64,000 nt of DNA from Costus lasius. Lineage: Eukaryota > Streptophyta > Magnoliopsida > Zingiberales > Costaceae. The DNA lies in the NCBI GenBank assembly GCA_027563935.2, contig JANVAS020000222.1, forward strand, positions 5,518,001 to 5,582,000, given 5' to 3'. This document shows positions 43,902 through 56,518 of the stretch, piece after piece; position 1 is the first letter of the stretch; each line of letters starts with the position of its first letter. A program made the translations under genes and the position numbers. Under the pieces are notes generated by a model that worked only from the letters and a program-made list of their open reading frames with translations, did not search any database and had not been told where the DNA came from.

Positions 43902-45671
43902 CACTATATGTATGTTATTATGGTTGCTTGATGCATTTTGTGATCCTTGATTGCGCTTACTTAGATCTAAAGATGCTTTACATGCTAGTTATACATGTTT
44001 GCGCATGTTAAAAGTATGTAGTTTGTTGTGGCGCATGTATGAAGTTAACATATGTTGGCGCATGTTTGTTGCTTACATAGTTGCGCATAATGCATGTTAT
44101 AGTTTTTCTCAAAAACTCAATGAACTTGCGCGCACACTTAGATCTAAGCCCTTCCTATAATCCCTTAGATGGGTTGATGGGGTTGAAGTCACCTCTGGGG
44201 TAGATCCATTAGTCTGATCAGACCATCTGACAGCCTAGATGGATCGACCAGATGGCACCTATGCGCAAGCACGTGGTGGCCATAGGTCGATTGCATCTTA
44301 GGCGTGTAGCGAGGTCTGGTTGAGACACAAAATGAACACACTTGAGTTAGGCCCGGGGTCACACCCGCTTGCCAAAACTCATGAGGGGTGTTCAGCCCTT
44401 GGCGCATGCATGGTTGACCATTAGGTCAACTCGGGTCAGTTAGGACTCGGTGCATGCAAGGGCAGAGGATCTGACCAGATGGATGAGTGGATCCCTATCA
44501 ATGGACCATTGTAAGGTTGTAGGGCACATAAGGAAATTAAAAGTGATGCCCATGGGGTTTTTCAAAATTTTAATTTCATGATTGGATCACATGCTAATTG
44601 ATGCCATGATGCTTGTCTATTTATTCTTATGTGGGCTGCCCATGTTAAATGTGTGCTGTGCTGGGGCTTGCGTGCCTGGATTAAAACTTGTAAATTAATT
44701 TGTGATCTGCGAATCACTTTTTAATTAAGTTATTGTGTAATAGACCTGTGAGTCTAACTTGTCTAGATAGATCAAATGTATTTGATTAGACAAGAGCAAA
44801 GGCACACATCTCAAAGGAGCATTCAGCTGGTGGCGCACCTGAGGTGCTCTTGGCGCTAGGGCCCTAGGTTGGACCAGATGAGATGCCAAGGAGCTCAAGT
44901 GAAGACTTAAGTACTATTAAGGTCTTACTAGGGTTCATGGGCTTTTACCACATAAGATCATGCTTTCTACTTATTGCTAATAATTAGAATTGCATGTTTA
45001 AGTTTATCTTCTGCTATAGCCATAGGACATGCCTGATAGTAAGAAGATAAAAGACCGTTAAAATCCAACGCTGAAATATCAAGCTCGTAAGCCTTCTGAC
45101 GCGAAACCTCACCTTTCTGACTATCGTTGGAGCCGTGTTGAACCCACTCAGTGGGCACGTCCATCTATCTTCAGACGGTGCTGGATTTCACCTGCGTGTT
45201 ACAGAGTTGGGATTTATCCCCTCTCGTTGCTCAGCATAGCACGTGGTGGTCCAGGGAGTAGGTCGGGTAAGCTTGACCATGTAGGCTACTTATATGGCGC
45301 ATATGGTAGCACATGGAGGCAGCCATCTCTGGGATCAGAGACTGTGTTGTACCAACTCAGTTGGCACAGTCTGCTGGATTGCCAAGATGAAGGGGAATCG
45401 CACGGGTTGGCGATTGGCTGGGACAGCCTACCAGAAATTAGTGCTTGTCATCTCTGTGCATCTTATCTCGCCTGAGCGGGACGCGGAGACCAAGTATGAA
45501 ATCTGGATCCCATCTCACTAAAAGAGTGTTACTCTTTCGGACTGTTTACTGGATTTTTCAGTCAGACAAAATAGTGAGAAAAGAATCTTTCTTAAGTCCT
45601 GGATTGATTCTGAACATTGATACTGACCTTGCTGTTCTTGCTTGTTGTAGATTCCTGCAGCAACGAACACC
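43902..45671 (+). other. E6 leader
   Basis: Untranslated leader homologous to that of E3. It keeps the long hairpin at 44758-44794, the CCCACTCAGTGGG palindrome near 45144, the CCAACTCAGTTGG palindrome near 45351 and the acceptor tract (TACTGAC, TTGTTGTAG to 45650). It lacks the T-arm-like segment present in E3, E4 and E5 (expected near 44800-44840). Confidence 0.75.
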
Positions 45672-48600
45672 ATGAGCTTCAATGTGCGATCCCTACTGGA
45701 AAGGGAGAAGTTTGCTGGGCCGAACTTCTCTGACTGGTTCGGACACCTTAAGATCGTTCTTAAGGCAGAGAGGAAACTGAATGTCCTCGAGACGGCGATA
45801 CCGCCGCAGCCCGCTCCGAACGCCGCAAGGGCGGTTCGGGATGCCTACGAAAAGCACGTCAATGATAGCATTGATGTCGCTTGCCTGATGCTAGCGTCTA
45901 TGACGCCACCGCTGCAGCGTCAGCATGAGGATATGTCGGCTATAGAGATTATAGCGAACCTCAAAATGCTGTATGCTGCACAGGCGAGGACAGAACGCTA
46001 TAATCTGACAAAGCTCTTCTTTCAGAGCAAACTGGCTGACGGGAGCCCAGTGGGAGCTCACGTGCTCAAGATGATTGGGCACAAGGAGGCTCTGGAGAAA
46101 CTGGGGCATACCATCAACCAGGAGCTTGCTGTGGACATTATTCTGCAGTCTCTTCCGCCCTCTTTCGATGCGTTCATTATCAACTTTAATATGAACAAGA
46201 TCGATTGTACGCCGGCAGAGCTGCTGAATATGCTCTTGACTACTGAGGAAACTCTGAAGGGTAAGCCTTCAACCTCTGTCTTAATGGTTCCTTCAAGGAA
46301 CAAGAAGAAGGGGAAGAAGGGCAAGGCCCCTGTCAAGAATTACAGCAAGGCTCTGAAACAGAAGGTGAAGCGGTCGAAGGATAACAGGTGTTTCCACTGT
46401 GGCCAGCTGGGTCACTGGAAAAAGGACTGTAAAGCGCTCCAAGGAGATAAGAGGGGAAGCATCGCTTCTGGCTCAGGTATATATGTGACTGAGGTCATGT
46501 TATCTTCTTCTACTATATCATGGGTGTTGGACACTGCATGTGGAGTTCACATTTGTTCAAATGTGCAGGAACTCAAGAGAAGAAGGCAGGTGGGACAGCA
46601 TGAGGTAGACCTACGAGTTGGAAACGGGGCACGGGTTGCTGCTGTTGCTGTAGGAGACTATTTCATTTCTTTACCATCTGGCATTGTATTAGAATTAAAC
46701 AATTGTTATTTTGTACCAAGTATTACCAAGAATATTATCTCTATTCCTGCTCTTGTCAGGAAAGGATTTGCCTTTGAATGCAAGATTTCAAAGTGTGTTT
46801 TGACTTATGATAATATTGTGTATGCAACTGGTTCAATTAACAATGGGTTATTCATGTTGGACATGGAATATTCTATACAAAATGTTGATAATAAGAAAGC
46901 CAAGTATGCTGATGACAGCACCTTGCTATGGCATAGTCGTTTAGGCCATATAAACGAGAAGCGCATTAAGCGGTTGCATGATCATGGACTGCTGGGATCT
47001 TTCTCCTATGAGGAGATTGATACATGCAAAGCTTGTTTGATGGGTAAAATGACGAAGTCTCCTTTTCTTCACAAAGGTCAAAGGACTTCAGGTTTACTGG
47101 ACCTTGTACACAGTGATGTGTGTGGGCCATTTAGTAAACATGCCAGAGGTGGCTATCAGTACTTCATTACCTTTACTGATGATTTCAGTAGGTATGGGTA
47201 TGTCTATTTAATGAGACATAAAAGTGAATCTTTTGACAAGTTCAAAGAGTTCAAAAATGAAGTACAAAATCAGTTAGGCCGAAATATCAAGACACTTCAT
47301 TCTGATCGAGGTGGAGAATACCTGAGTCATACGTTTACTGACTATCTGAAGGAGTGTGGGATTATCTCACAGCTCACTCCACCAGGAACACCGCAGTGGA
47401 ATGGTGTGTCCGAGAGGAGAAATAGAACGTTACTTGATATGGTTCGTTCTATGATGAGTCAGGCTACTCTTCCATATTCCTTTTGGGGTTTTGCACTGGA
47501 AACGGCTGCAAAGGTACTAAACCGAGTGCCATCCAAGGCAGTTTCAAAGACGCCATATGAGTTATGGTATGGGAAACAGCCTAGCTTGACATTTATCAGG
47601 ATCTGGGGTTGCGAGGCTTACGTCAAAAAGCTCGCCTCTGGGAAACTAGAGAGTAGATCTGATAAATGTATCTTTGTCGGTTACCCTAAGGAAACTAAGG
47701 GTTATTATTTCTACGATCCCAAGGAGAACAAGGTATTTGTTGCTCGGACGGCCATATTCCTTGAGAAGGAGTTTCTTCTGCAAGAGGCCAGTGGGAGAGA
47801 AATAAAGCTGGATGAGAATCCAGAGGAAGGACAAAGTAGTCAAGCAGAGTTGGATGTGCCTGAGCCGGTAGATCAGGTTACTGAACAACCTGAGGCTCAA
47901 ATATCACGGGAACCGCGAAGATCGGGTAGGATCCGTCGACAGCCTGAGCGCTATGACGGAGTCTACATCATTGATAATGATGAACCCCTCACTTATGCGG
48001 ATGCGGTCAGTGGACCGGAGTCAGCTAGATGGCTTGAAGTTATGCGAGCCGAGATGGACTCCATGTCAGATAACCAAGTCTGGGATTTGGTTGATCCGCC
48101 TCCGGGAGTAATCCCTATAGGCTGTAAATGGATCTTCAAGAAGAAGATTGACATGGATGGTAACGTGGTTACCTATAAAGGCAGGCTAGTTGCGAAAGGA
48201 TTCAAACAAATCTACGGGATAGATTATGATGAAACTTTCTCTCCTGTAGCCATGTTTAAGTCTATTCGGATTCTTTTCGCGATAGCAGCATATTACGATT
48301 ATGAGATCTGGCAGATGGATGTGAAGACAGCTTTCCTTAATGGAAATCTGGATGAGGATGTGTATATGACACAACCTGAAGGTTTCACTAATCCATCAGA
48401 TCGTCATAAGATATGCAAGTTGAAGAAGTCCATTTATGGACTTAAACAAGCATCTAGGAGCTGGAATATTCGTTTTGATGAATCAATCTCTGAGTTTGGT
48501 TTCATCAAGAACGAGGATGACCCGTGTGTGTACAAGAGGTTTAGTGGGAGCGTAATTACATTCCTAATCCTCTACGTCGATGATATCTTAATCATTGGAA

Positions 48601-49556
48601 ATGATATTCCTGAACTGCATGCTGTTAAAGCATGGTTAGGAAAATGTTTCCAGATGAAAGATCTAGGAGAAGCAGCCTATGTATTAGGTGTCAAGATCTA
48701 CCGGGATAGATCTAAGAGGCTTCTCGGGCTGTGCCAGAGTACTTACATCGATAAGGTCCTGGAGAGATTCCATTTAGAGAATTCTAAACGTGGATATCTT
48801 CCAGTCAGACATGGTCTGAATCTTTCGAAGAGTCAGTGTCCACAAACACAGACTGAGAAAGATGAAATGGACAATACGCCTTATGCTTCGGCTATTGGGT
48901 CCATTATGTATGCGATGTTGTGTACTCGCCCAGACGTCGCTTACGGGTTAAGCGTGACCAGTCGATTCCAAAGTAATCCAGGTTTGGCGCACTGGATTGC
49001 AGTCAAGAACATCTTAAAATATCTGCGGAGGACCAAAGATATGTTCTTGATATATGGTGGTCAGGAAGAACTCAGTATAGAGGGATATACTGACGCTTCG
49101 TTCCAGTCGGACCAGGATGATTTCCGATCGCAATCAGGCTATGTTTTTAGCTTGAATGGTGGAGCAGTGGTGTGGAAAAGTTTCAAACAGTCAACTGTTG
49201 CTGATTCCACAACAGAAGCCGAGTATGTTGCAGCCTCGGAAGCATCCAAGGAGGCAGTGTGGATTCGTAAGTTCGTGAGAGAACTTGGTGTCGTTCCTTC
49301 GAGTGCAGATCCTTTGGTTATCTTCTGTGATAACACTGGAGCAATCGCACAAGCAAAGGAACCACGGTCGCACCAGAAGTCCAAGCACATACAGAGACGG
49401 TTTCACTTGATCCGGGAGATCATTGATCGTGGCGAGATCAAGATTTGCAAGGTTCATACAGATGACAATCTGGCAGACCCGCTTACCAAGCCTCTGGCGC
49501 AGCAGAAGCATGAGAAGCACTGTAATAATATGGGTTTGAGATTTCTCAACCATTAG
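45672..49556 (+). CDS. E6 Gag-Pol polyprotein, intact
   Basis: 1294 residues without interruption. Gag is followed by a CCHC knuckle (Cys240, Cys243, His248, Cys253), protease with Asp287 in DTA, pre-integrase zinc motif about 416-462, integrase with Asp482, Asp545 and Glu581 (D,D35E spacing), RT with Y-V-D-D at 968-971, and RNase H with Asp1141, the ADSTTEAEY segment about 1177-1185 and Asp1220. It differs from E3 by one extra Thr before the protease core and scattered substitutions such as KLN for KLY in Gag. The ATG at 45672 is preceded by an in-frame TAG, so unspliced translation starts here; a spliced start in the LTR is the alternative. Confidence 0.96.
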   Translation: MSFNVRSLLEREKFAGPNFSDWFGHLKIVLKAERKLNVLETAIPPQPAPNAARAVRDAYEKHVNDSIDVACLMLASMTPPLQRQHEDMSAIEIIANLKMLYAAQARTERYNLTKLFFQSKLADGSPVGAHVLKMIGHKEALEKLGHTINQELAVDIILQSLPPSFDAFIINFNMNKIDCTPAELLNMLLTTEETLKGKPSTSVLMVPSRNKKKGKKGKAPVKNYSKALKQKVKRSKDNRCFHCGQLGHWKKDCKALQGDKRGSIASGSGIYVTEVMLSSSTISWVLDTACGVHICSNVQELKRRRQVGQHEVDLRVGNGARVAAVAVGDYFISLPSGIVLELNNCYFVPSITKNIISIPALVRKGFAFECKISKCVLTYDNIVYATGSINNGLFMLDMEYSIQNVDNKKAKYADDSTLLWHSRLGHINEKRIKRLHDHGLLGSFSYEEIDTCKACLMGKMTKSPFLHKGQRTSGLLDLVHSDVCGPFSKHARGGYQYFITFTDDFSRYGYVYLMRHKSESFDKFKEFKNEVQNQLGRNIKTLHSDRGGEYLSHTFTDYLKECGIISQLTPPGTPQWNGVSERRNRTLLDMVRSMMSQATLPYSFWGFALETAAKVLNRVPSKAVSKTPYELWYGKQPSLTFIRIWGCEAYVKKLASGKLESRSDKCIFVGYPKETKGYYFYDPKENKVFVARTAIFLEKEFLLQEASGREIKLDENPEEGQSSQAELDVPEPVDQVTEQPEAQISREPRRSGRIRRQPERYDGVYIIDNDEPLTYADAVSGPESARWLEVMRAEMDSMSDNQVWDLVDPPPGVIPIGCKWIFKKKIDMDGNVVTYKGRLVAKGFKQIYGIDYDETFSPVAMFKSIRILFAIAAYYDYEIWQMDVKTAFLNGNLDEDVYMTQPEGFTNPSDRHKICKLKKSIYGLKQASRSWNIRFDESISEFGFIKNEDDPCVYKRFSGSVITFLILYVDDILIIGNDIPELHAVKAWLGKCFQMKDLGEAAYVLGVKIYRDRSKRLLGLCQSTYIDKVLERFHLENSKRGYLPVRHGLNLSKSQCPQTQTEKDEMDNTPYASAIGSIMYAMLCTRPDVAYGLSVTSRFQSNPGLAHWIAVKNILKYLRRTKDMFLIYGGQEELSIEGYTDASFQSDQDDFRSQSGYVFSLNGGAVVWKSFKQSTVADSTTEAEYVAASEASKEAVWIRKFVRELGVVPSSADPLVIFCDNTGAIAQAKEPRSHQKSKHIQRRFHLIREIIDRGEIKICKVHTDDNLADPLTKPLAQQKHEKHCNNMGLRFLNH

Positions 49557-49565
49557 ATTAAGTGC

Positions 49566-49576
49566 AAGTGGGAGAT
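49566..49576 (+). other. E6 polypurine tract
   Basis: AAGTGGGAGAT before the 3' LTR. Confidence 0.9.
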
Positions 49577-51305
49577 TGTTGGGGTATGCCCTTAAGGCTA
49601 ATGTTTGAGGCCTTGGGATTGTATAAGTATCATGTAATAAACTCTTATGTTTATAAAAAGGCATGGTTATTATTCAGGTTGTTACCTTGTCTGCTGTAAT
49701 AAGTGTACTTCTGAATAATGTCTCAAAGCTGTTCAGCTAGGCTGACAGGCTATATGTCCTTAGTCAAGATATCTTGGTGAACATGAGACAGCCTTGATAT
49801 GATTGAGACTAATATGAGTGCTAATCTTATAGGATGCTTCGAGCATGGAATAAGATGTAGACTCATGGGTACATTGGATGTACTGGACAGACCCTACTGG
49901 GATATTCCATTGCTTGTCACAATGTGAATGATCCTTGTAAGCAGCAAGTGGCACATGTCCTCTGACTTGAGATCACTTGTGTTTCTAAATGATGATTGTC
50001 ATTGTCTTGAGATAGTTCAATATCATTTGAAATATAATGATTATAGACTATCTTGGATGGTGAGCTTGAATCAGGTTAGGGCACTAGTGATAGACATAGG
50101 ATTGCCGTCTCCTTGTTTAAGGAGTGTGATGTTCTAAAGGGCCCCCTTATGAGATGATTGAGATAGTGTATGGCCATACCCAGATGACTATGTGCATCTG
50201 ATCTAATCATGCTCATCGTATTGGAGATACAAGCTTGACATGCTTGTCCAATAAGAACATCCAGTGGCAAAGGACGCATGTATGCCTTGTGAATTCAGTC
50301 ACACTTGTGCTATGGTTTGGGAGTAGTCTTGGAAGACTCTTTCCTTTATATCGGGAGACAGTGATGTGTTGCTAGATACCCCTCACTGATCGTGATAACG
50401 TAAGTTATCGTTACCGACATTTAAAGGAAACCCTCAGGGTCGCACAATTTGGTGATATGGCTTCCTTAAGTCAGATCGTGTGGACTGAATTGTTTTGGTT
50501 CAGTTTAAAGAGATTTAATCTCTGATTGTAAGTGAGATCTGGTCTGATCATGTTTAATTGATTAGAGCTTCAGATCGGTAAGCTTCGATCGAGAGAGATG
50601 ATGCTAGATCGATGCGATCAGAAGCGTCAGATGATGAATGGTCAGATCTAGGACCTTGGGGTCTAATTTGATCTAGACTTAATTTATGGGCTGATTTGGT
50701 TTCGATATTGAACCAAGGATATTGAACCGGCTCATGGGTTGAGCGCTTGGTTCAAGAGGGAAAAGAGGTTGCGTTTGGTTCATGGAAACATGAATGCATG
50801 AACGCCAACTCTTTATCGTTGCCAATTTTGGAAAGTTCCAAAAGCATAACGCATATGCGTTCATGGCTTGAGGTCTCTCTAATGCTTTTCGGTTTTGTTT
50901 CTTGGGCGTGTGGTTTTCGGAACGGCTTGCTCGTGTGGAAGGCATCGTTCTTGCGCCAAGGAAGAAGAGCTCTCGAAAAGAAGGAAGCCCTTTTCATCTA
51001 ATCTCCTACACACGGTTGGAAAAAGCTTGGCAATCTTGCTAGCACAAGAGTTGCGCAAGGAGGAAGCTTTCATCCCTTGTGTGTGATTTCTTTGGAGAAG
51101 ATCCCTTCGATCTTTCTTCTTCCAAGCCGCACCTTCTTCATGGCTATGGTATGACCTTGTTCTATCAATTATCAAGTTGATCATATAACATGCATTATGA
51201 TCTTGAAACCCTAGTTTCCGCTGCAAAGTTTCTATGCGCCACCCTTAGGGTTTCACCCCTTGCGCTCCTCCTAGAAGGGGACCCCCCAAGATTAAGGGGC
51301 TTTCA
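49577..51305 (+). repeat. E6 3' LTR
   Basis: 1729 bp, same length and ends as the 5' LTR; followed by CAAAC at 51306-51310. Confidence 0.96.
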
Positions 51306-51375
51306 CAAACCAGTCAGAGAAGTTCGGCCCAGCAAACTTCTCCCTTTCCAGTAGGGATCGCACATTGAAGTTCAT
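51306..51375 (-). CDS. E5 gag start, cut off by E6
   Basis: The first codons of E5 gag (MNFNVRSLLEREKF) begin at an ATG at 51375 on the minus strand. The frame is interrupted at 51311 by the E6 duplication. Upstream, seven further in-frame codons lead back to a TAG acceptor at 51399-51397. Confidence 0.9.
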
Positions 51376-53198
51376 GGTGTTCGTTGCTGCAGGTATCTAC
51401 AACAATGCAAGAACAGCAAGGTCAGTATCAATGTATAAGAATCAATCAGGACTTAAGAAAGATTCTTTTTCTCACTATTTTATCAGGCGTGAAAAATCCA
51501 GCAAAACAGCCCGAAAGAGTAGAACTCTTTTAGTGAGATGGGATCCAGATTTCATACTTGGTCTCCGCGTCCCGCTCAGGCGAGATAAGATGCACAGAGA
51601 GTACAAGCACTAGTTTCTGGTAGGCAGTCCCTGCCGATCGCCAACCCGTGCGATTCCCCTTCATCCGGGCAGTCCAGCAGACTGTGCCAACTGAGTTGGT
51701 ACAACACAATCTCTGACCCCACAGATGGCTGCCTCCATGTGCTACCATATGCGCCACATATGTAGCCTACATGGTCAAGCTGACCCGACCTACTCCCTGG
51801 ACCACCACGTGCTATGCTGAGCAACGAGAAGGGATAAATCCCTACTCTGTAACACGCAGGTGTAATCCCGCACCGTCTGAAGATAGATGGACGTGCCCAC
51901 TGAGTGGGTACAACACGGCTCCAACGATAATCAGAACAGTGAGGTTTCGCGTCAGAAGGCTTACGAGCTTGATATTTAAGCGTTGGATTTTAACGGTCTT
52001 TTATCTTCTTCCCTATCATGCAATTCCTATGGTGATAGCAGAAGATAATTTAATCATGCAATTCTAATATTAAGCAATAAAAGAAAGCATGTATCTTATG
52101 TGGTAAAAGCCCATAGCCCTAGAAGACCTTAACCTAACTTAAGTCTTCATTTGCTCTTCATGGGTCTTTAGCTGCTTATCTGGCCCAAACCTGGGCCCAA
52201 GCGCCAATTACAGCACAGGTGCGCCCACCAGGGAAAATGCGCCTGGTCCTAGGGTCGAACCCTAGACCTCCCACCTGGTCCAGCCACTTGCTGCATGCGC
52301 CTCTGCCAAGTGTGCTCTGTGCTCTTGTCTAATTAAATTACAAATTTAACTATCTAGACAAGAGTGACACGCAGGTCACTTACATTTATAAATTAAAACA
52401 CAGTGATGCGCAGATCACAATAATTAATTTACAATTGTTTAATACAGGCTCGCAGGCCCCAGCACAGCACACAATTAATATGGGCAGCCCACATAAGACT
52501 AAATAACCAAGCATATGCATCAATCAATAACCATGTGATCCAATCATAAAAATTAAAATTTTTGAAAACCCCATGGGATCAATTTTAATTTTTCCTTATT
52601 TGCCCTACAACCTTACAACGGTCCATCACTAGGGATCCACTCATCCAACCTAGTCAGATCCACTGCCCTTGCATGCACCAAGTCCTAACTGACTTGAGTC
52701 GACCATAGGGTCAACCATGCATGCGCAAGGGCTGAACGACCACACAGAGTTCTGGCAAACGGGCGTGACCCCGGGCCTAACTCAGGTGCGTTCATAAGTC
52801 GTCTCAAGCAGACATCGCTACACACCTGTCTGCAGTCGACCTATAGCCACCATAGGCTTGCGCCAAGGTGCTATTTGATCGACCCATTCAGGCTGTCAGA
52901 TGATCTGATCAGACATTCTGGATCTAACCTAGGGGTTGACTTCAACCCTAATAACCCGTCTAAGGGTTTATAGTAAAGCCTTAGATCTATAATGAGTCGC
53001 GCAAGTATTCAAGTTTTGTAAAACAAAAACAAGATGCGCCAACTTACAACATACATGCGCCAATAGATGGAAACATATTTCATACATGAAGTTTCGCAAG
53101 ATGATAAAACCTATCATGCAACTTTCGCATGTTATATAGATCTAAGCATATGGAATCACAAGGCCAAAGCAATCATAATGAACATGCATTCAACCAAG
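51376..53198 (-). other. E5 leader
   Basis: Homologous to the E3 leader. It has the acceptor tract (TAG at 51397-51399), palindromes near 51690 and 51895, the T-arm-like hairpin at 52249-52265 and the long hairpin at 52322-52364. No coding region is supported. Confidence 0.75.
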
Positions 53199-53210
53199 GC
53201 TCTGATACCA
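53199..53210 (-). other. E5 primer binding site
   Basis: Complement of TGGTATCAGAGC, two bases inside the 5' LTR border at 53213. Confidence 0.94.
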
Positions 53211-53212
53211 AT

Positions 53213-54916
53213 TGTAAGTACCCCTTAAGATAAGGGGGGTCCCCTTCTAGGGGGAGCATAACCCTAAAGCATATGGCGCATAAAATTTTCTTCTTGCGGA
53301 ACTAGGGTTATAGGATCGATATGCATGCTAAAAGATCAACTTGATAATAAGAAAACAATCATACCATCGCCATGGGGAAGATGTTTCCTTGGAAGCAAAG
53401 ATCAAAGTAGATCTTCTCCTTGTCGTCACACACAAGATGATGTCGCTATCTCTCTTGGTGCCCCTTGTGCTAGCAAGGTTCCAAGAGGTCCTTGTCGAGT
53501 GAAGGGAAAATGAGATCTCTTTCTTCTTGGCCGAATCCTCCTCAACCTTCAAAGCGTCGCCACACTCACGAGAGAGACGAGAGGAATATGGGCGAGAGGA
53601 ATATCTCCGAGCGAAAATAGAGTATATTCTATTTTGATGAGCGCACTCTCCAAATGGAGATCATGGTTACTAAAAATAGTAACCACTCCTCACCACAACG
53701 TTCACGCCAAGTGAACTTGTCGCCTACTCCTCTCCCTATGAACCAAGCGCTCATTTAGTGAGCCGGTTCACTTTGGTTCGGTTTAAGAACCAATCAAGCC
53801 AATGATCTAGTCTAGATCTTAAATAAACCCTAAGGTTCACGATCTAACCGTCGATCTCAACGATGCCCCTGATCTGACCGATCTGGCATACATTCTCTCG
53901 ATCGAAGCTTACCGATCTCAAGCCCTAATCAATCAAACATGATCAGACCAGATCTCACTCACAATCAGAGATTAAATCCCTTTAAACTGAACCCAAACAA
54001 TTCAGTCCACACGATCTGACTTAAGTAAGCCATATCATCAAATTGTGCGACCCTAAGGGTTTCCTTTAAATGTCGGTAACGATAACTCACGTTATCACGA
54101 TCAGTGAGGGGTATCTAGCAACACATCACTGTCTCCCGATAGAAAGGAAAGAGTCTTCCAAGACTACACCCAAACCATAGCACAAGTGTGACTCAAATCA
54201 CTAGGCATGCATATTTCCTTTGCCACTGGATGTTCTTATTGGACAAGCCTGTCAAGCTCGTAATTCCAATATGATGAGCATGATTAGAACAGATGAACAC
54301 AGTCACCTGGGTATGGCCATACACTTTCTCAATCATCTCATCCAGGGGGCCCCTTTAGAACATCACACTCCTTAAACAAGGAGACGGCAATCCTATGTCT
54401 ATCACTAGTGCTCTAACCTGACTCAAGCTCACCATCCAAGATAGTCTATAATCATTATGTTTCAAATGATATTGAACTACCTCAAAACAATGACAATCAT
54501 CATTTAGAAAACACAAGTGATCTCAAGTCAGAGGAAATGTGCCACTTGTCATATCCAAGGAATATTCACATTGTGACAAACAATTGAACATCCTAGTAGG
54601 GTCTGTCCAGTACATCCCATGTACCCATGAGTCTACATCTTATTCCATGCTCGAAGCATCCTATAAGATTAGAACACATATTAGTCTTAACCATATCAAG
54701 GCTGTCTCATGTTCACCAAGATATATCGACTAAGGACATAATAGCTTGTCAGCCCAGCTGAACAGCTTTGAGACATTATTCAGAAGAACATATATTGCAG
54801 CAGACAATGTAGCTAACTGAATAACAACCATGCCTTTATAAACATAACAGTTTATTACATGATACAGATACATTCCCACAGGCCTCAAACATTAGCCTTA
54901 AGGGCATACCCCAACA
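53213..54916 (-). repeat. E5 5' LTR
   Basis: 1704 bp, matching 36618-38321. The mini-exon ATG-GCG-ATG is the complement of 53365-53373 and is followed by GTATGA. The palindrome TGGTTACTA-TTT-TAGTAACCA lies in it around 53664-53684. GATAA follows at 54917. Confidence 0.95.
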
Positions 54917-54921
54917 GATAA

Positions 54922-56497
54922 ACCAAGGACCTATGATGAGGCGGTTAGTGGACCAAACTCTAAGAGATGGCTTGAGGCCATGCGATCCGAGATGGATTCC
55001 ATGTCAGCTAACCAAGTATGGGATTTGGTTGAGCTACCTGATGGGGTAAAACCCATAGGGTGTAAATGGGTCTTCAAGAGGAAGACTGACATGGATGACA
55101 ATATAGTTACCTATAAAGGAAGACTTGTGGCTAAAGGATTCAAATAGGTCCACAGGGTGGACTATGATGAAACTTTTTCTCCAATTGCCATGATCAAATC
55201 CATTCGGATTCTGCTTGCTATAGCTGCATATCATGACTATGAGATATGATAAATGGATGTTAAGACATCATTCTTTAATGGGAAAATGATCGAGGATATG
55301 TACATGACACAACCTGATGGCTTCATCCATCCTATAGATGACAATAAAGTCTGTAGGCTAAAGAGATCCATTTATGGATTAAAGCAAGCATCTCGAAGTT
55401 GGAATCTTCGATTTGATGAAGCTGTGAGAGACTATGGCTTTATCAAAAGTGAAGATGACGCCTGTGTGTACAGAAAATTCAGAGGGAGCGTGGTGATTTT
55501 TTTGGTCTTGTATGTCGATGACATACTACTCATCGGAAACGACATCCCTAGTCTTAACTTTGTAAAGACATGGTTAGGGAGGTGTTTCGAGATGAAAGAC
55601 TTAGGGGAGGCCGCCTATATTTTAGGCGTAATGATCTACCGGGATAGACCCAAGAGGCTTTCAGCCCTTAGTCAAAGTACCTACATTAATAAGGTCCTGG
55701 AGATGTTTAACTTGCAGCAATCCAATAAAGGATATCTTCCAGTGAGACATGACCTTACTCTCTCGAAGATCTAGTGTCCCACCACATAGGCTGAGAGGGA
55801 TGACATGAGCCAAGTGCCCTATGCTTCGGCAGTAGGCTCGATCATGTATGCAATGTTATGTACTATACCATATGTGGCTTATGCTGTGAGGATAACCAGC
55901 CGATACCAATACAATCCTGGTCTACAGCACTGGGTGGCTGTAAAGAACATCCTGAAGTATCTGAGAAGAACTAAGGATCTGTTCTTGGTCTATGGAGGAT
56001 AGGAAGAGCTCAGTGTTCTGGGCTCCATAGATGCATCATTCCAGTCAGACCCAGACGACTTTAGATCGCAGGCCGGTTATGTGTTCAAATTGAATGCTGG
56101 AGCTGTTTGCTGGAAAAGCTTGAAGCAATCCGCTTCTGAGGCAGATTCTATGACTGAGGCTGAGTATGTTGCCGCTTCTGAGGCAGCCAAATAAGCTGTT
56201 TGGATAAGGAAGTTCATTTCTGATCTTCAGGTGGTTCCAACTGCTGTGGATCCCATTGAGCTCTATTGTGATAACAATGAGGCGATTGCACAGGCAAAGG
56301 AACCACGGTCTCATCAAAGGTCCAAACACATACTCAGGAGATTTCACCTGATTAGAGAGATCATTGATCGAGGTGATGTTAAGATTAGCAGAGTTGACAT
56401 AGAGAACAATCTGGCAGACCCATTGACCAAGGCTTTGGAGCAGCAGAAGCATGATGGTCACGCTAGAGATATGGGGTTGAGATTCCTCATCCTCTAG
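54922..56497 (+). pseudogene. Unit Bb right part: RT and RNase H
   Basis: Continues the copy broken at 36617: linker end, RT (TAG at 55145-55147 after GFK, TGA and TAA at 55247-55252, YVDD near 55513) and RNase H (TAG at 56000, stop at 56190 after AAK) to the end at 56497. Around 56130-56144 a short stretch, CCGCTTCTGAGGCAG, replaces the usual ACCATAGCAG and matches sequence at 56172-56186. The purine tract is at 56508-56518. Confidence 0.87.
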
Positions 56498-56518
56498 GTC
56501 TTAGTGCAAGTGGGAGAT

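Larger units (their letters stand above)
42159..51305 (+). mobile_element. E6: complete family A copia element
   Basis: A 9147 bp element with two 1729 bp LTRs, primer site, leader, an intact 1294-codon Gag-Pol and purine tract, flanked by CAAAC. No difference was noticed between its LTRs. It is the youngest layer of the E5/E6 nest and appears structurally competent. Confidence 0.97.
36618..54916 (-). mobile_element. E5: complete family A element, split by E6
   Basis: An 18,299 bp block on the minus strand: E5 itself is about 9.15 kb, and E6 plus a five-base duplication makes up the rest. It has two 1704 bp LTRs with no difference noticed in the stretches I compared, primer site, leader, a Gag-Pol frame open on both sides of the insertion, and purine tract. 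Its only visible defect is E6. Confidence 0.95.
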
